This document shows, in pieces, positions 50,898 to 62,016 of a DNA stretch of 64,000 nt (position 1 is the stretch's first letter; every line of letters starts with the position of its first letter). This DNA is from Trichoplax sp. H2 (Eukaryota; Placozoa; Uniplacotomia; Trichoplacea): the NCBI GenBank assembly GCA_003344405.1, contig NOWV01000010.1, positions 620,001 through 684,000 on the forward strand, written 5' to 3'. Under the pieces are notes generated by a model that saw only the letters and a list, made by a program, of their open reading frames with translations, did no database searches and was not told the DNA's origin. A program made the position numbers and the translations under genes.

Positions 50898-53067
50898 GTT
50901 AGTAAGTGAAATTAATTTATAGTTTTCTTTTACGATTACTTTCAGGATATAATGTAATCTGGTTAATCTTTACAGGATATTATCAATCGCCTGACATAGA
51001 TATATCTTAGATTGGATTTTTACCAGGGATCAAATATCAAAAGCTGAGGGATCAGAAGCAAACATTATTAATTTTGATTCAGAAGAATGTTTTATCTACG
51101 TTTTTACTATCAATCATATGAACATCAGCTCAATCGACGAACTTCTGTTATGAAGAACATCTTTAAAATATGTATTTTATATCTGTGATACCCTAACTTC
51201 AAATCATGTAATAACATACTACTTCTTCAATTCATGGATAATAATTAATTGTAGAATATAGAATTTTAGCAGTATAATGATATTTGGATATTACGAATCG
51301 GATACTTTTGATATGATAATACAAAATAAAGCTATTTCACCACTGGTTATAATTAACGCTGTTAAGATTAGACAAATGGAGTAAATTATAACGATAATAA
51401 TTTATAGGTAATGTTAACGTATCATTATTATTAGCTTATGTACATGCTGTGCACAGCGAAAGAAGAATGAATCTTTATTTGGGAATAGACACCTAGAAAA
51501 GTATAACATCGTATATTTACGATTTGTCTAATGATTTTGATAACTTCGTTGATAAAAGATATAGATTGTCAATTAGAAATGGTTAAGAAACTAAAATACA
51601 CATAGTAGAATATAATTCATGTTAAAAGAAACCTTTGTTTTTGTATTAAGGTACTGTTTGCATTGTTAGGATTGACAGTGAATACATTTTTGGTGCGCAT
51701 ATATTAATATAACTGAGAGGTGGTGACTTAATCTACTTATTTTGTTATTTTTTGGTGTGTCTGATTTAAGTCACTCTTTTGGAAATTTTTAAGAATTTTT
51801 GTTTCCGATATGGTTCATGTTTGCATACGAATATAGGAGAAATGTTTCTACGATAATTCCTTGAATATCTAAATTCAATTTAAAACTGCAATTCTTGTTA
51901 TTGCTCAATATCACTATAACATAGTACTATAAATGTTTTTAATACGGTGTACAGGAGTTACACAGACAAGAAATAAAAGTATGGTCTATCATCGCACAAT
52001 CTTTATAAAATTTAAAGTAACGACTTACTAAAACGCTGCATGAGAATAAAACTTTCATCTTTAACTGATAAAAACACACTACGGTAACTATGGTAAGGAT
52101 ACAAGGTAGTATTTGACGCTGTCGATAAAGACGTTCTCGTTCCTTAAATAGATCGAATTATGGAAGAGTCGTTATGGTATATTACCATTTCATGTAACAA
52201 GTTGGATACAGTAATCGTATGGCAACTGTATCGACAATAATTATAATGAAACGGAGAATACTGTAAGAGGATTCAGTAATAGATTAGTAATAGAGGCGAA
52301 TATTGAAATGAAAATGGCAAGCCATTTATTTAAATTTGCTAACAAGTAGCAATCAGTACTATTTCATTATTTTCATTAAACTATACCATGCACCAGGGAT
52401 ACAACGTTTTATATCTACGCATGTAATGCATTAAAAATGAAAGCATATTGCATTGATACAACTAGCGATATAGGTTGGATTTACAACGTAGGCAATTCAC
52501 AGTCTATACAGAATGTAATGTTGTTATCCCTTTATAAATAAAGTTATCTATAACTACAGTCTAATTTCTATACAGTATATACTCTTATAAAGAAGTTTAC
52601 GTGGTTACTGCGAACAGCTCAAGAAATCGATCATAATTAGTAATATAATATCTACATACATGGGCAACAGTATTAAAATTGAAATACATTAAACAGTTTC
52701 AAATCTATCCGATATTACAGAATTACTTTGGATATCATTGCGTCCATGACAAGATGTTTTTGACAGCTTCTATGCGTAAGTAATACAGATACACTTTTGC
52801 TGAAATCCAAAATTGATAGATCAAAACGATTTAGGTTATATTTTAATACCAAATAGTAAGGTAATATCTTTCTTTATAATAATCGGTGTTCAAACACTTA
52901 AATCGCTTCAGATGAGTACTCAGATGAGATCCCATAGTAATTACTGATCCCCGAATATTCGAAGCTTGATACTGCAGATCTGATCGACATAATTGTAAGA
53001 GGTCGCAGTTTGCAAAGTATCTTCAAAAGAATAATACAGCGACCAAGCGTAGAACAAATACATCAAT
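50898..53067. other. Convergent intergenic region, ROCK 3' end / IFT52 3' end
   Basis: AT-rich spacer between two converging genes. Candidate AATAAA words on the plus strand lie near 51328 and 51972 and could serve ROCK. I see no exon chain, RNA gene or notable repeat. Confidence 0.55.
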
Positions 53068-56000
53068 TTATTCCGGATCCTCCAAGTTAGTCGCTATGGG
53101 AGCATCCTCCTAAAAAACATAAAACATCTCGAATCAGATTTGTCTGTTACTAAATTTCTAATTAAGAATTCATTTTAGATAATTTGCTGCAGTTTTATTG
53201 CCAGTAATACCTGTAATTTATTTAGTTGATCACTAGCTATCATCTATTACTATATATCTGTACCATCTCAATTCTAACATAGCTATAGTGCTTGATAACT
53301 CATTAAAAGATATGATCAAGCGCTCAAACAATTTCATATAAATGTAATAGGAAGATAAATTTTCATAATCTTAATTTTTAGTACCTGATTTAGCTTCTTA
53401 AACTCAACTACTTTACTGAATACATATTCTAGAACACGCTTTGCATCTCTGGATTGTGGAGGTAACATTTTGGTTACACCTAAAATATCACCGCATTCAC
53501 GAATGTAATATTCCAAATCGTTGTCATTACCTATAGAAGATAGTTGAAAGAAAAAAGATAAAATAGTTTTAGACACTCTTATAATATCTCTAACTGATCG
53601 AAACGAATCCAAATTTTGATGGCTTTTATAGTCATCAACTTAGGCAATGTAATGCAGGAAAATGAAAAAATTTCATACATTTATTTGTAATTTGTGCCAA
53701 TCGGACGCGTTCTGATGAGAAGTAATCATCCAAATCGAATAAATCTAATGATGGTGGTGGTAGTTCACGAAATTGAGGCGGAAAGACCTGTCCAACGTCA
53801 AACATTAAATTCGTTTGGCAGTTTTAATATTTAGAACAACTATTTCCATAGGTAATATGCATTATGAAACTAACTACTTTCTGCGTCTTACTATTAGTTA
53901 ATTTCATTAATTATTTAAAATGTGGATGGTATATTGCTTACCGCTGGCCGAAGGGGCGGCAATGGCGTTTCAAATTGAGGTGTAATCAAGGTTAAAGGTT
54001 CGTGTTTAACACTCAGTTCAGTGTATGCTCTGTTATTTATAGTTAACGATACATTAAAACTACTTCAAAATAAGGGGCCGAAATCAGCTCCTACATACGA
54101 CTAAATTAAAGCTTAATGATATACTCGATATAAATTTGGTATAATGAGGAGGAACCTTAGCTAGAATAATTACCTAACAGCATCTGGAACAGTGGTTGTA
54201 TCGAATTGAAATAAAGAGTGGTCAAACATTTGTGAGACATCACGAGGAATCTAATGAAACACGATAATGGGATGAGAAAGTTCTTGTCGAAAGACTCTAA
54301 TTAAATTTGTGAGCATCAATTCATAATAGTTAGTAATCCTTTAATCAATCAATTAATCGTACACGTTCTAAATATTAAGGATAAAAATAACTGTTAACAT
54401 CGACGATTGATTTATTCAATGATAATTCTTTTATGAAATATCGATCAAACGCGGGTTGATGAGATTGATTTATGCTTCATTTACTATTTATAATGAAGTC
54501 TTACACTACTCTGTCCGAAATGTTGGAATGTCAATTTGATATCTTAAGCTAAGCTATAATATTAACAACTGATGAAATTGTATCGTAACAATTATACTAT
54601 AAAGCATGCTATGTTACTAGAATCAAGTAAAGATAACTAAGTGCAATGTACCATCATTTTTTTACTTTTAACCAAAATCAATATACCTCATCGCTTTCCT
54701 GTAAGCATACACGCAGTTTTTCTGATAGCTTTGTAATATCAGGCAATGCGTGATAGTCTGTTAACTATCAACAAGAAAATACTCTTAATTCATTAAATGT
54801 TAAATACAAAACTTATATAATGAAAAGAGTAAAAATGTTCGCCATTCTTTGTAATAATAGTGTTAATTTTGTTTACTTCAGGATCTTCCGCATCGATATT
54901 ATTTAGCTTAATTTCATCTGTGGTAAGCCAACGCAATAGAATATCCTATATTATAAATAAAACATATATGAAGTGATGACCGAAACTGAGCAACATGCAC
55001 ATAACCCAACTACGAAGCAACACTATCAATTAATAAGACATATGAAATTATATTGGCATATAAAATTGTCAATAACATTACCCAAAATTTAGAATTCTCT
55101 TCTTTATCAATGTAGGTATCTGAGAAGATATGGACAGAACCAATAACCGCTAACTTTCCCTTAGATTTCTATATTGCAGCAGCAGTAACAGTTACATCAT
55201 AGATAAGTTACATTTCCTAATCTTAATGCTCTAATTGCAGTTACCTAAATTTAAGTATATATTGTAGACGTAACCGTATCAGCTTTAGATTCATGCTATT
55301 CCATCGTAATGGTACACATATCTTATCACCAGTAGATAAGTAAGAGACTTAAAACAGGTTTTACTCTATTGTACACTCTCAATAATCATATAATTATCAT
55401 ATATTATATATCTCTGCGTAATCGTATGCAAAGAGCAGTTCTTGTTGTCAGCGCCTTGTGTAGTGTAATATTATCAATAAAGCTGAGCCTTCAATTATCA
55501 AACACGAAACCGTACTCGCTTTACTGAAGACCCACCCACAATACCTCACATAGAGATTACGCTATACAAAATTTCATCAACCAAACTCTTTATCATTCAT
55601 AGAGAACGTAAAGCCGATACGGTTACATCTACATATATTATTTTGTTTTATCTAATGAGAATGAGCCTTTCTATTTTGTAATTTAGATAAAAAAATATTT
55701 TTGATTTCTATCTATTCATTTCAACCTTGGACGAGTGAAAAGCACAAACTGGACGATTCAACGGAAATGAAGTACTGCCTGTCGATAATACAGCGATGGC
55801 CGGTTTACCAACAGCTAAGGTTGCACCAAAGGGGTAAACGTAGGCTATTGATCTGTAAATGGATAATTATAAGAGATTAAATTGGTTAAGATGATAATAA
55901 TTTATCTAGAAAGGTATGATATTAGTATGCATACGGTGAACTAGTAACGCTTTCATCATCAGTATTGCTTCCAGGTATTATTTTACCGGCTGCTCGATTG

Positions 56001-57838
56001 ATCTCTCTAATTTTGAGAAATAGATTTAATTATAATCTCATTTATACAGTATGTCATAAAATATAATTACTTTCTAAGAAAAATTTCTAAACTCTAACAC
56101 TAAATTGGCTATCAATAGATTAAATCAGATAAATAATCTTAATGTAGCTATCGATTCTTAATAGGTTATTAAAAATATTAAATTACCTGTTTAAAACACC
56201 ATTGGAAATAAATACTTCCTTAGGATGAAAGTATTTATAATAGGAGGTTCTCACAACCGTATCTAGTAGGGTACATAATAAAATATTCAGAAATAAAACT
56301 ATATCAGCCGAAAGGTTCATACGTAAAAGACTATTTTAGGTCCTTACTGATCTTAATAGCAAAATGTCTATTTTATTATCATTGCGTCTTAGCACTTAGT
56401 ACCTTTCGTCACAAATATTGCGATGCATTATATTTAAGAAATGAGAAACTATTTGTTGCAATTCTAAATGTTTTATAGATGGTGTAAATGATTTAATCGA
56501 TTTTAACGAGATTTTCACTATGGGTGCCATAAATGTTAAAGGATAGGTTATATTATAGAATGCAAAATATTAATACGCATAAAGGCCGTCAACTCTGGAC
56601 GTAGACTATAAAAATTTGCAACAAGAATTTGATCTGTTAAAACAAATTTTAATCTATACTACCATACTGGAATTAGCAAAAGCAAAGAACAGTGTTTAAA
56701 GAAATAAATCATTCTAATACTGTAGTACATGAATCAATAATAATTTTAATATATATTCAAGTACCATTATTAACCATGATGCCATAATCTTCCAACAAGA
56801 AGTTGATATTTGTATCGAAATTCGATTCACCGCCTTCACCAAGCATGACAAGAACACTACCACCTTGATCAATATAGTTTCTAATGGCATCGAACTAAGA
56901 ATAATGAACATCATGGACCTTGTTTAATACAAAATTACGGTATACAAGTACTTTCTGGCATATTCAGCAGGTAATATCGTGAATGATTTTATGCTTTATG
57001 AATGATACTAAATACAATTTTCCTATTAATATAAGATTTCTGACTTACTTCAGACGCAGTAAATTTATCTCTTGGGCCAGCAAATATTATTACTTTAGAT
57101 TGATTGATCTTGTTAAAGTTCAATTCGTCCTTATAACTATACGAAATTTTAATAAGGCAAAGAATTTAACTATATGGTAACCGTCCGGCAAGAATATAGC
57201 TTAATGTCTGTACTCATCTAATTACGTTTTAAGAAAAAATCTGCAACGTGTGCAATTAATTACACGGTACCATTATTACATAGGTGATTACTTTTATATA
57301 TATCTGAGTGTGTTTTTTTAACTGGTTAATGTAATGTTCTATTCCTCATAGAGTAAGTATCGCCATTACTTCTGTTGATTTACATATTGTTGCTTTTAGT
57401 TTAGAGATTATTGGCATTATTAAGAGCAATTATATTCACCTGATCACTTTCCAACTTGTTCTTAACCTTCGGTGTATAATCTTAAAGCCATTAGTAGGTG
57501 AGAAAAGTTCTCGTTTACTAACGTTAAACAGAATTGTATTGGCCTGACTTTCATCCTAAAAAAAAACCTATACTTGAGTACTGTATACGCGTATAACAGC
57601 TTTCATGTTATGTTCTTGAGGATTTTTGATTTATAATTTTGTATTTCATAACTAATTCCAGCTCTATTTAATAATGTGCTATCGATATTGGTAGGTACAG
57701 CATGCAGCCTACGAACGAATCAATGATGCTTTCGTGTTTTCAACTAGTCAAGTTTGATTTGGATGATCATGTCTACTACATGGATACTGATCAATGTTGC
57801 ATTTGTCAACTTACGTTTTGGTTGCTTGTTGGTGCCAT
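53068..57838 (-). CDS. IFT52: Intraflagellar transport protein IFT52
   Basis: Core subunit of the IFT-B1 complex, needed to build cilia. The start exon 57815-57838 encodes MAPTSNQN and ends at GTAAGT. It joins in phase to 57440-57555 (NTILFNVSKRELFSPTNGFK), then about 57049-57135 (AGPRDKFTASE), 56765-56895 (GGSVLVMLGEGGESNFDTN), 56187-56265 (TSYYKYFHPKEVF), 55930-56010 (LNREINRAAGKIIPG), 55725-55850 (YPFGATLAVGKPAIAVLSTG and SFPLNRPV), 55080-55170 (GKLAVIGSVHIFSDTYIDKE), 54846-54946 (ILLRWLTTDEIKLNNIDAED), 54686-54767, 54175-54252 (IPRDVSQMFDHSLFQFD), 53942-54030, 53681-53787 (FPPQFRELPPPSLDLFDLDD), 53385-53530 (YIRECGDILGV, VVEFKKLNQ) and 53068-53109 (end). All family blocks occur in order: the N-terminal GIFT domain, then the C-terminal part that binds IFT88 and IFT46. 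Middle exon borders are approximate. Confidence 0.95.
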
Positions 57839-57894
57839 AGTTTCTTGTGGCTTTAGGGTGCCCGTTAGTCAATAAACTTAATAAAGGCCAGTCT

Positions 57895-57935
57895 ATAAAG
57901 CTGTAGATGATAAACTAGTCTATGGACAGCTTTAT
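57895..57935. repeat. 10-base stem inverted repeat upstream of IFT52
   Basis: ATAAAGCTGT (57895-57904) pairs with ACAGCTTTAT (57926-57935) across 21 bases. It lies about 60-100 bases upstream of the IFT52 start codon. Confidence 0.7.
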
Positions 57936-58040
57936 TCTATCATATGACGATCAAAAATGGAGTATCTTATATAATATAAGACTTGTATGGATGCAGCGCG
58001 CAGCGTTTTTTCTGAATCTTTTGATGAACTAGTTTAGTTA

Positions 58041-58075
58041 GTAACGTAGCAACGGCGGGTGTGTTGCATAGAAAC
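58041..58075. promoter_or_regulatory. Two RFX X-box-like sites upstream of IFT52
   Basis: GTAACGTAGCAAC (58041-58053) has a perfect RGYAAC half-site. GTTGCATAGAAAC (58063-58075) fits RYYNYY-N-RRNRAC with one mismatch. They lie about 200-240 bases upstream of the IFT52 start codon. RFX factors drive IFT52 (osm-6) through X-boxes in nematodes and vertebrates. The matches are imperfect and were read by eye. Confidence 0.35.
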
Positions 58076-58149
58076 GGAGCACCCAACTACACGTAGTGAC
58101 GGTAGTGTCAGTCTACATTGGCAGAAGCTGACGTTAGTGCACTTCTGTA

Positions 58150-58240
58150 TTGTACTGTACAGTACTGTACTGTACTGTACTGTACTGTACCGTATCTCTG
58201 ATCTTTCTACTGTACAGTACGTACTGTACACTGTAAGTAC
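58150..58240. repeat. GTAC palindromic satellite, short tract
   Basis: A run of TACTGTAC units, related to the 37.7-39.4 kb island, with a second cluster ending near 58240. Confidence 0.9.
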
Positions 58241-58334
58241 AGCAGAAAGCTGCAAAAGCGACAGATTCAAGTCAGTTTCAACTCGGTGTCCAGCGTCCAG
58301 TTGTCCACTCCATCTCAGATACTCTGTAGATATT

Positions 58335-58457
58335 ATGGCTGTAGTCACCTTTACATACTTATGGTCATCTCTGACAATATTTGGGAATATTTTTTATTTC
58401 TATGTTGCAGTTAAGGACTCTTCGTTATTAAAGAAATCGCTATTTACCTCCAATTAG
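58335..58457 (+). other. Possible small membrane-protein ORF (40 codons)
   Basis: ATG at 58335 opens a frame with one hydrophobic stretch (TIFGNIFYFYVAV) followed by a lysine-bearing tail (SLLKKSLF) and a stop. The layout resembles a single-pass small membrane protein. I recognise no family. The frame is also open upstream through the GTAC tract, which is repeat-derived. No splice or promoter evidence. Confidence 0.2.
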
Positions 58458-60012
58458 TTGAAAACCTTCAACTTTCTGACCGTTCGTTTTAATTCTTCAG
58501 TTGCCAGCATGAGCGAAATAATGATTGTGTCAAGAACAATATATGAGGCTTTAAATGATGATTGTATAATATAATTATCAAGCATCAACAATAGGCCGAT
58601 ACTTATACATCCTACTATATATAAAGTATAAAATTTTGTGCATATGGAATTGTGTATGGCAGTGGATTGTGTATTTTAATTCGATTAATTCATAAATAAA
58701 ATAGCAACATAGATATAGATTCAGATTTTACACCGATTGCATAAACTATTAATTAGTCGTTGTACAGTACACTACTATACGTACTTTATAAAAAAAAAAC
58801 TGGGTAAATGGCCAGGAAAGCGGCTATTTAAGCAGTCCGAAGGATTCCTATTAAACGGTTAATTTAAGGTAAATACTTCGCTACAGCAAGGGATAACCAA
58901 CCGGCACATTGATCGTAGATGTCCTACACATACTCCGTATTAAAAGTAGAATTGCAATAAGTACAGTACATTTACGCGAAATCTTCTACTAGTTGCATCT
59001 GTGTATAGTCTAATCTGACGAGTTAATAGCGAAGTTGTACTACGTGCTTTCGGTACTGCACTGTGCTCTATATGCCTATCGGCCATTTCTCATCAATGAC
59101 TCGCTATCTATGCAGTCGTAGAACTGTTTCAATTACTACATAGTTTTGAATTTTGTGACATGGAATGAACTTAATTATGTACACTTACATATTACAGTAT
59201 TGTTTCCATCTTAAATAGATTCATTATTTGATCTTTATTATGTATGTTGCTGTTTATTTTACTCGAAACGAATGCAATCGCTATAGCGATTTGAAATAAC
59301 ATCATCATCGGCAAGATGTTACCAAATGTTTTAATGAATATATCTTCAATTTTGGGCATAGTAAATAAGGCTAAAAATAAAGTATGAAGTTTACGATACA
59401 TCTCACGTACACGTATTCACATGCCGAAGACAAATTTATAAGATGTGAATAACAAATTGCAACTTAATTTACTCTAATTATAGTTAATACTTTGAGGCTT
59501 GTTTAACATATTTTTATGGCATCTCCGTAACGACCAGTTACGTATAAAAGAACTCTATACAGCAAGCCGCATTTAATTTTAATAACAATAAAAAGAGTTA
59601 GTGTTCTATTTTCTTAAGAAAGGGAAAATAACTGATTGGTCGCAAAAGTTAAAACGAGAAACATCGTAATAGATGTATAGAGTAATATTATAGTAATTTA
59701 AATCATTTTAATATAGGAATGAACGATCGCTTAATGACACTGAATTTCATCAATATTAAGTGTCAAAATTGACAGCTAGACTAGCGTAATAAGCAATATG
59801 CTAAATGAATCCAGGATTGAATAAAAAAAAATTTATTAATTACGTAGAGTATAATCATTGTGTATTCGAAACTACCGAGAATTAATTCACTAACATCAAC
59901 GATTTCATGTTATGCTAAAGCTAGAGATTAAACGTATAAGCGTCATTAGTAAATCATCCTGTCTTGTCAATTTAAACCTATCGACTACTTATACCCCGCA
60001 ATGACGATCGTT
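58458..60012. other. Intergenic region downstream of the PTB gene
   Basis: AT-rich, no convincing exon. The right end should contain the 3' untranslated region of the minus-strand PTB-domain gene. The open frame at 59192-59401 on the minus strand has no recognisable domain. Confidence 0.5.
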
Positions 60013-60918
60013 TTAATTAAAATCAATCAATAAATTTGCAGTATTCATTGGACCGCTAATGGCAGCCTTATTAGTGAAATCTTTCGATAGTTCATCGTTC
60101 GAGGAAGTCGATGATCGACTTCGTGCTAACTCAGTAAAATCATCAAACATGGATGCAGAGCATTTGTTAGGCGATGATGGCATGGTTGACGCTCTTGCTC
60201 GAACTGAAATTCCATCGGCAGTAGGAGGAGGTAATAACTTTGGAGGTGTAGCTGCAATGATTTTTGACTTTGGTGAAGAACTAGTTTCAATTCGTGAAGT
60301 AGAGGATGCACGCGGCCTAACGTCATCCTTTGATAGTCCCAATGCCTTATTCTTTATGCTATTAGCCGCTGCGGTTAATCCACTAGAAGCGTCCATTTTT
60401 TTATTTTCGTTCCCTTTGCTGTTCAGTTTGGCTTTAGCAAAAGCCATTCGAAATGCTGTACCGAGCACGGTTATAATATTACGGGCGGTTTGTACGTCAT
60501 CGCACATAAAAACATGTGCATGAAATTCATTTTTCTCTTCCGCTCGAGTAATATAACAGTATAAAGTTGGATGATTTTTACTGCCGCTACAAAAGGAAAT
60601 ACGCTTTAGCGGCATATCAATGACAGACATTGTAGTTGATACGTCCTCGATCAACATCCTATCCCTTTCAATTCGCACGCACATTCTACGCTTTTGATTT
60701 TTCTTCGTTGATTCGCGGTATACTTTATCGATAGCGATTTCAACATGATCGCTACCCGTTCCAAACTTATCTACGACCTGGCAGTAACCTAAATAGCGAA
60801 CCTGATAGCTAGCCCCGGTGATGACTCGATCTTCATTACTAACGTCGTCACGATGTTGTGAGTAGTTGGCATTTCTACCAAAGCCAATTTTTTTTAAGAA
60901 GCCGCTTTTTTCTTCTTC
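60013..60918 (-). CDS. PTB-domain adaptor protein (LDLRAP1/FAM43-like)
   Basis: An intron-free coding region of 301 residues from the ATG at 60918 (MEEEKSGFLKKIGF). An in-frame ATG at 60954 would add 12 residues, but the 60918 start fits PTB proteins better. The phosphotyrosine-binding fold spans about residues 35-165: ASYQVRYLGYCQV, then VEIAIDKVYRE, RMCVRIERDRMLIED, MPLKRISFCSGSKNHPTLYC, EFHAHVFMC, and the C-terminal helix TARNIITVLGTAFRMAF. The helix and the I-S-F-C strand resemble ARH (LDLRAP1) and FAM43 more than Numb or GULP. The rest is Ser/Pro-rich and basic, probably disordered, and ends NLLIDFN, which might act as a short sorting or clathrin-type motif (inference). Such adaptors bind NPxY tails of membrane receptors for endocytosis. 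The exact subfamily is unsettled. Confidence 0.8.
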   Translation of the reverse strand, partial: EEEKSGFLKKIGFGRNANYSQHRDDVSNEDRVITGASYQVRYLGYCQVVDKFGTGSDHVEIAIDKVYRESTKKNQKRRMCVRIERDRMLIEDVSTTMSVIDMPLKRISFCSGSKNHPTLYCYITRAEEKNEFHAHVFMCDDVQTARNIITVLGTAFRMAFAKAKLNSKGNENKKMDASSGLTAAANSIKNKALGLSKDDVRPRASSTSRIETSSSPKSKIIAATPPKLLPPPTADGISVRARASTMPSSPNKCSASMFDDFTELARSRSSTSSNDELSKDFTNKAAISGPMNTANLLIDFN

Positions 60919-61428
60919 CATTGGAGTAAAAGAGACAACTCGAATAGAAAGCACGTCGATTCTCTATTAAGAGGTAAGCACCATCAATTGATCAAACTAG
61001 CTGAATATTGTGCAGTATATGGATTTATCGTTTTTTATATCGAGTGTTGATAACGGTAAAAAGTAAACACTCACACTACGATATCAATCATTTATGATAG
61101 CCATTATTTATTTATAATTGCCTTTTACTTACCAATGATAGCGATAATATTAGCTATCGCAGTATTGATGGGCTATAGTAATGAGCTCAAGAACGAATGG
61201 TTTGAACAAAATCAACTTGTAGAAAATTGATCCAGCAGTCCTTTGAAAAAATTAGAATATGATTAACTCTAGTACTGTTTTACATTTTTATCTAACCGCA
61301 CTCTGAAGTAAATACTGTAACTCTCTCTGCTCTTCTTGATTCATTAATTACACTACTGTAATTTATAGTGATTATATTATTAACAACTAACTCATTGTAT
61401 TCTTATTTGTATAAACAGTTCTGGAACC

Positions 61429-61460
61429 TACAGTACGGCACACTGTACACTGTACAGTAT
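61429..61460. repeat. GTAC palindromic satellite, short tract
   Basis: Short run of CAGTAC and CTGTACACTGTACAG words of the same family as the main island. Confidence 0.8.
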
Positions 61461-61630
61461 AGCTGGATTAACTTCGGTGGCACTAAGGAAAATAAACCGT
61501 GTAGGCTAAATCAAGGCAAAGTAGATAAAATCTTCTACGTATGCCTACACATATAGATTTTGAACAAGAAAGTTAACAAATTGCAACTTTCAATTTTCGA
61601 CGCCATCTTGCCATCGAAGTTAATCGCGCT

Positions 61631-61755
61631 ATACAGTACAATACTGTACATCGCGTACTCTACACTGTAGTATCAAATAAAGATTATTACTCTTTTTCTT
61701 TCCACTACGGTACACAACACTGTACTGGATTGTACTGTACTGTACACTACACTCG
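61631..61755. repeat. GTAC palindromic satellite, interrupted tract
   Basis: TACAGTACAATACTGTACA-type words followed, after about 40 unrelated bases, by TACTGTACTGTACAC. Same family as the 37.7 kb island, more degraded. Confidence 0.8.
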
Positions 61756-62016
61756 GAGCTTGTGCAGTAGGAGTCTTGTTCAGCATAGACTGCTCAAGAA
61801 CTGCATGATTCGCAGGTGTTGCAAGCAAAGTAAGGCTGTACTGTAAATGTTTTATCACTACAATTTATTTTTCTAGCCATTCTAACTATCATATTACTTG
61901 TTCTACTCTTACAACTAGTGAGGTTTAAATCGTCTATCTTGAAAATAGAACTCCAGACAACTTGTGTCATCCATTTGATTGACGAAAACTTTAAATGATA
62001 AACGAATTACGCCGAC

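Larger units (their letters stand above)
60955..62016. other. Divergent intergenic region, PTB gene / TMEM177-like gene
   Basis: Contains the presumed promoters of both flanking genes and two short GTAC tracts. I see no exon. Just before the TMEM177-like start, an ATG at 61995 opens a frame that overlaps the main start out of frame and could act as an upstream ORF. Confidence 0.5.

Noticed and set aside
59192-59401. 69-codon minus-strand frame with hydrophobic residues
   Set aside because: No domain, no splice context, and AT-rich composition typical of chance frames.
60059-60523. 154-codon plus-strand frame
   Set aside because: Antisense of the PTB gene, whose minus-strand frame has a clear domain.
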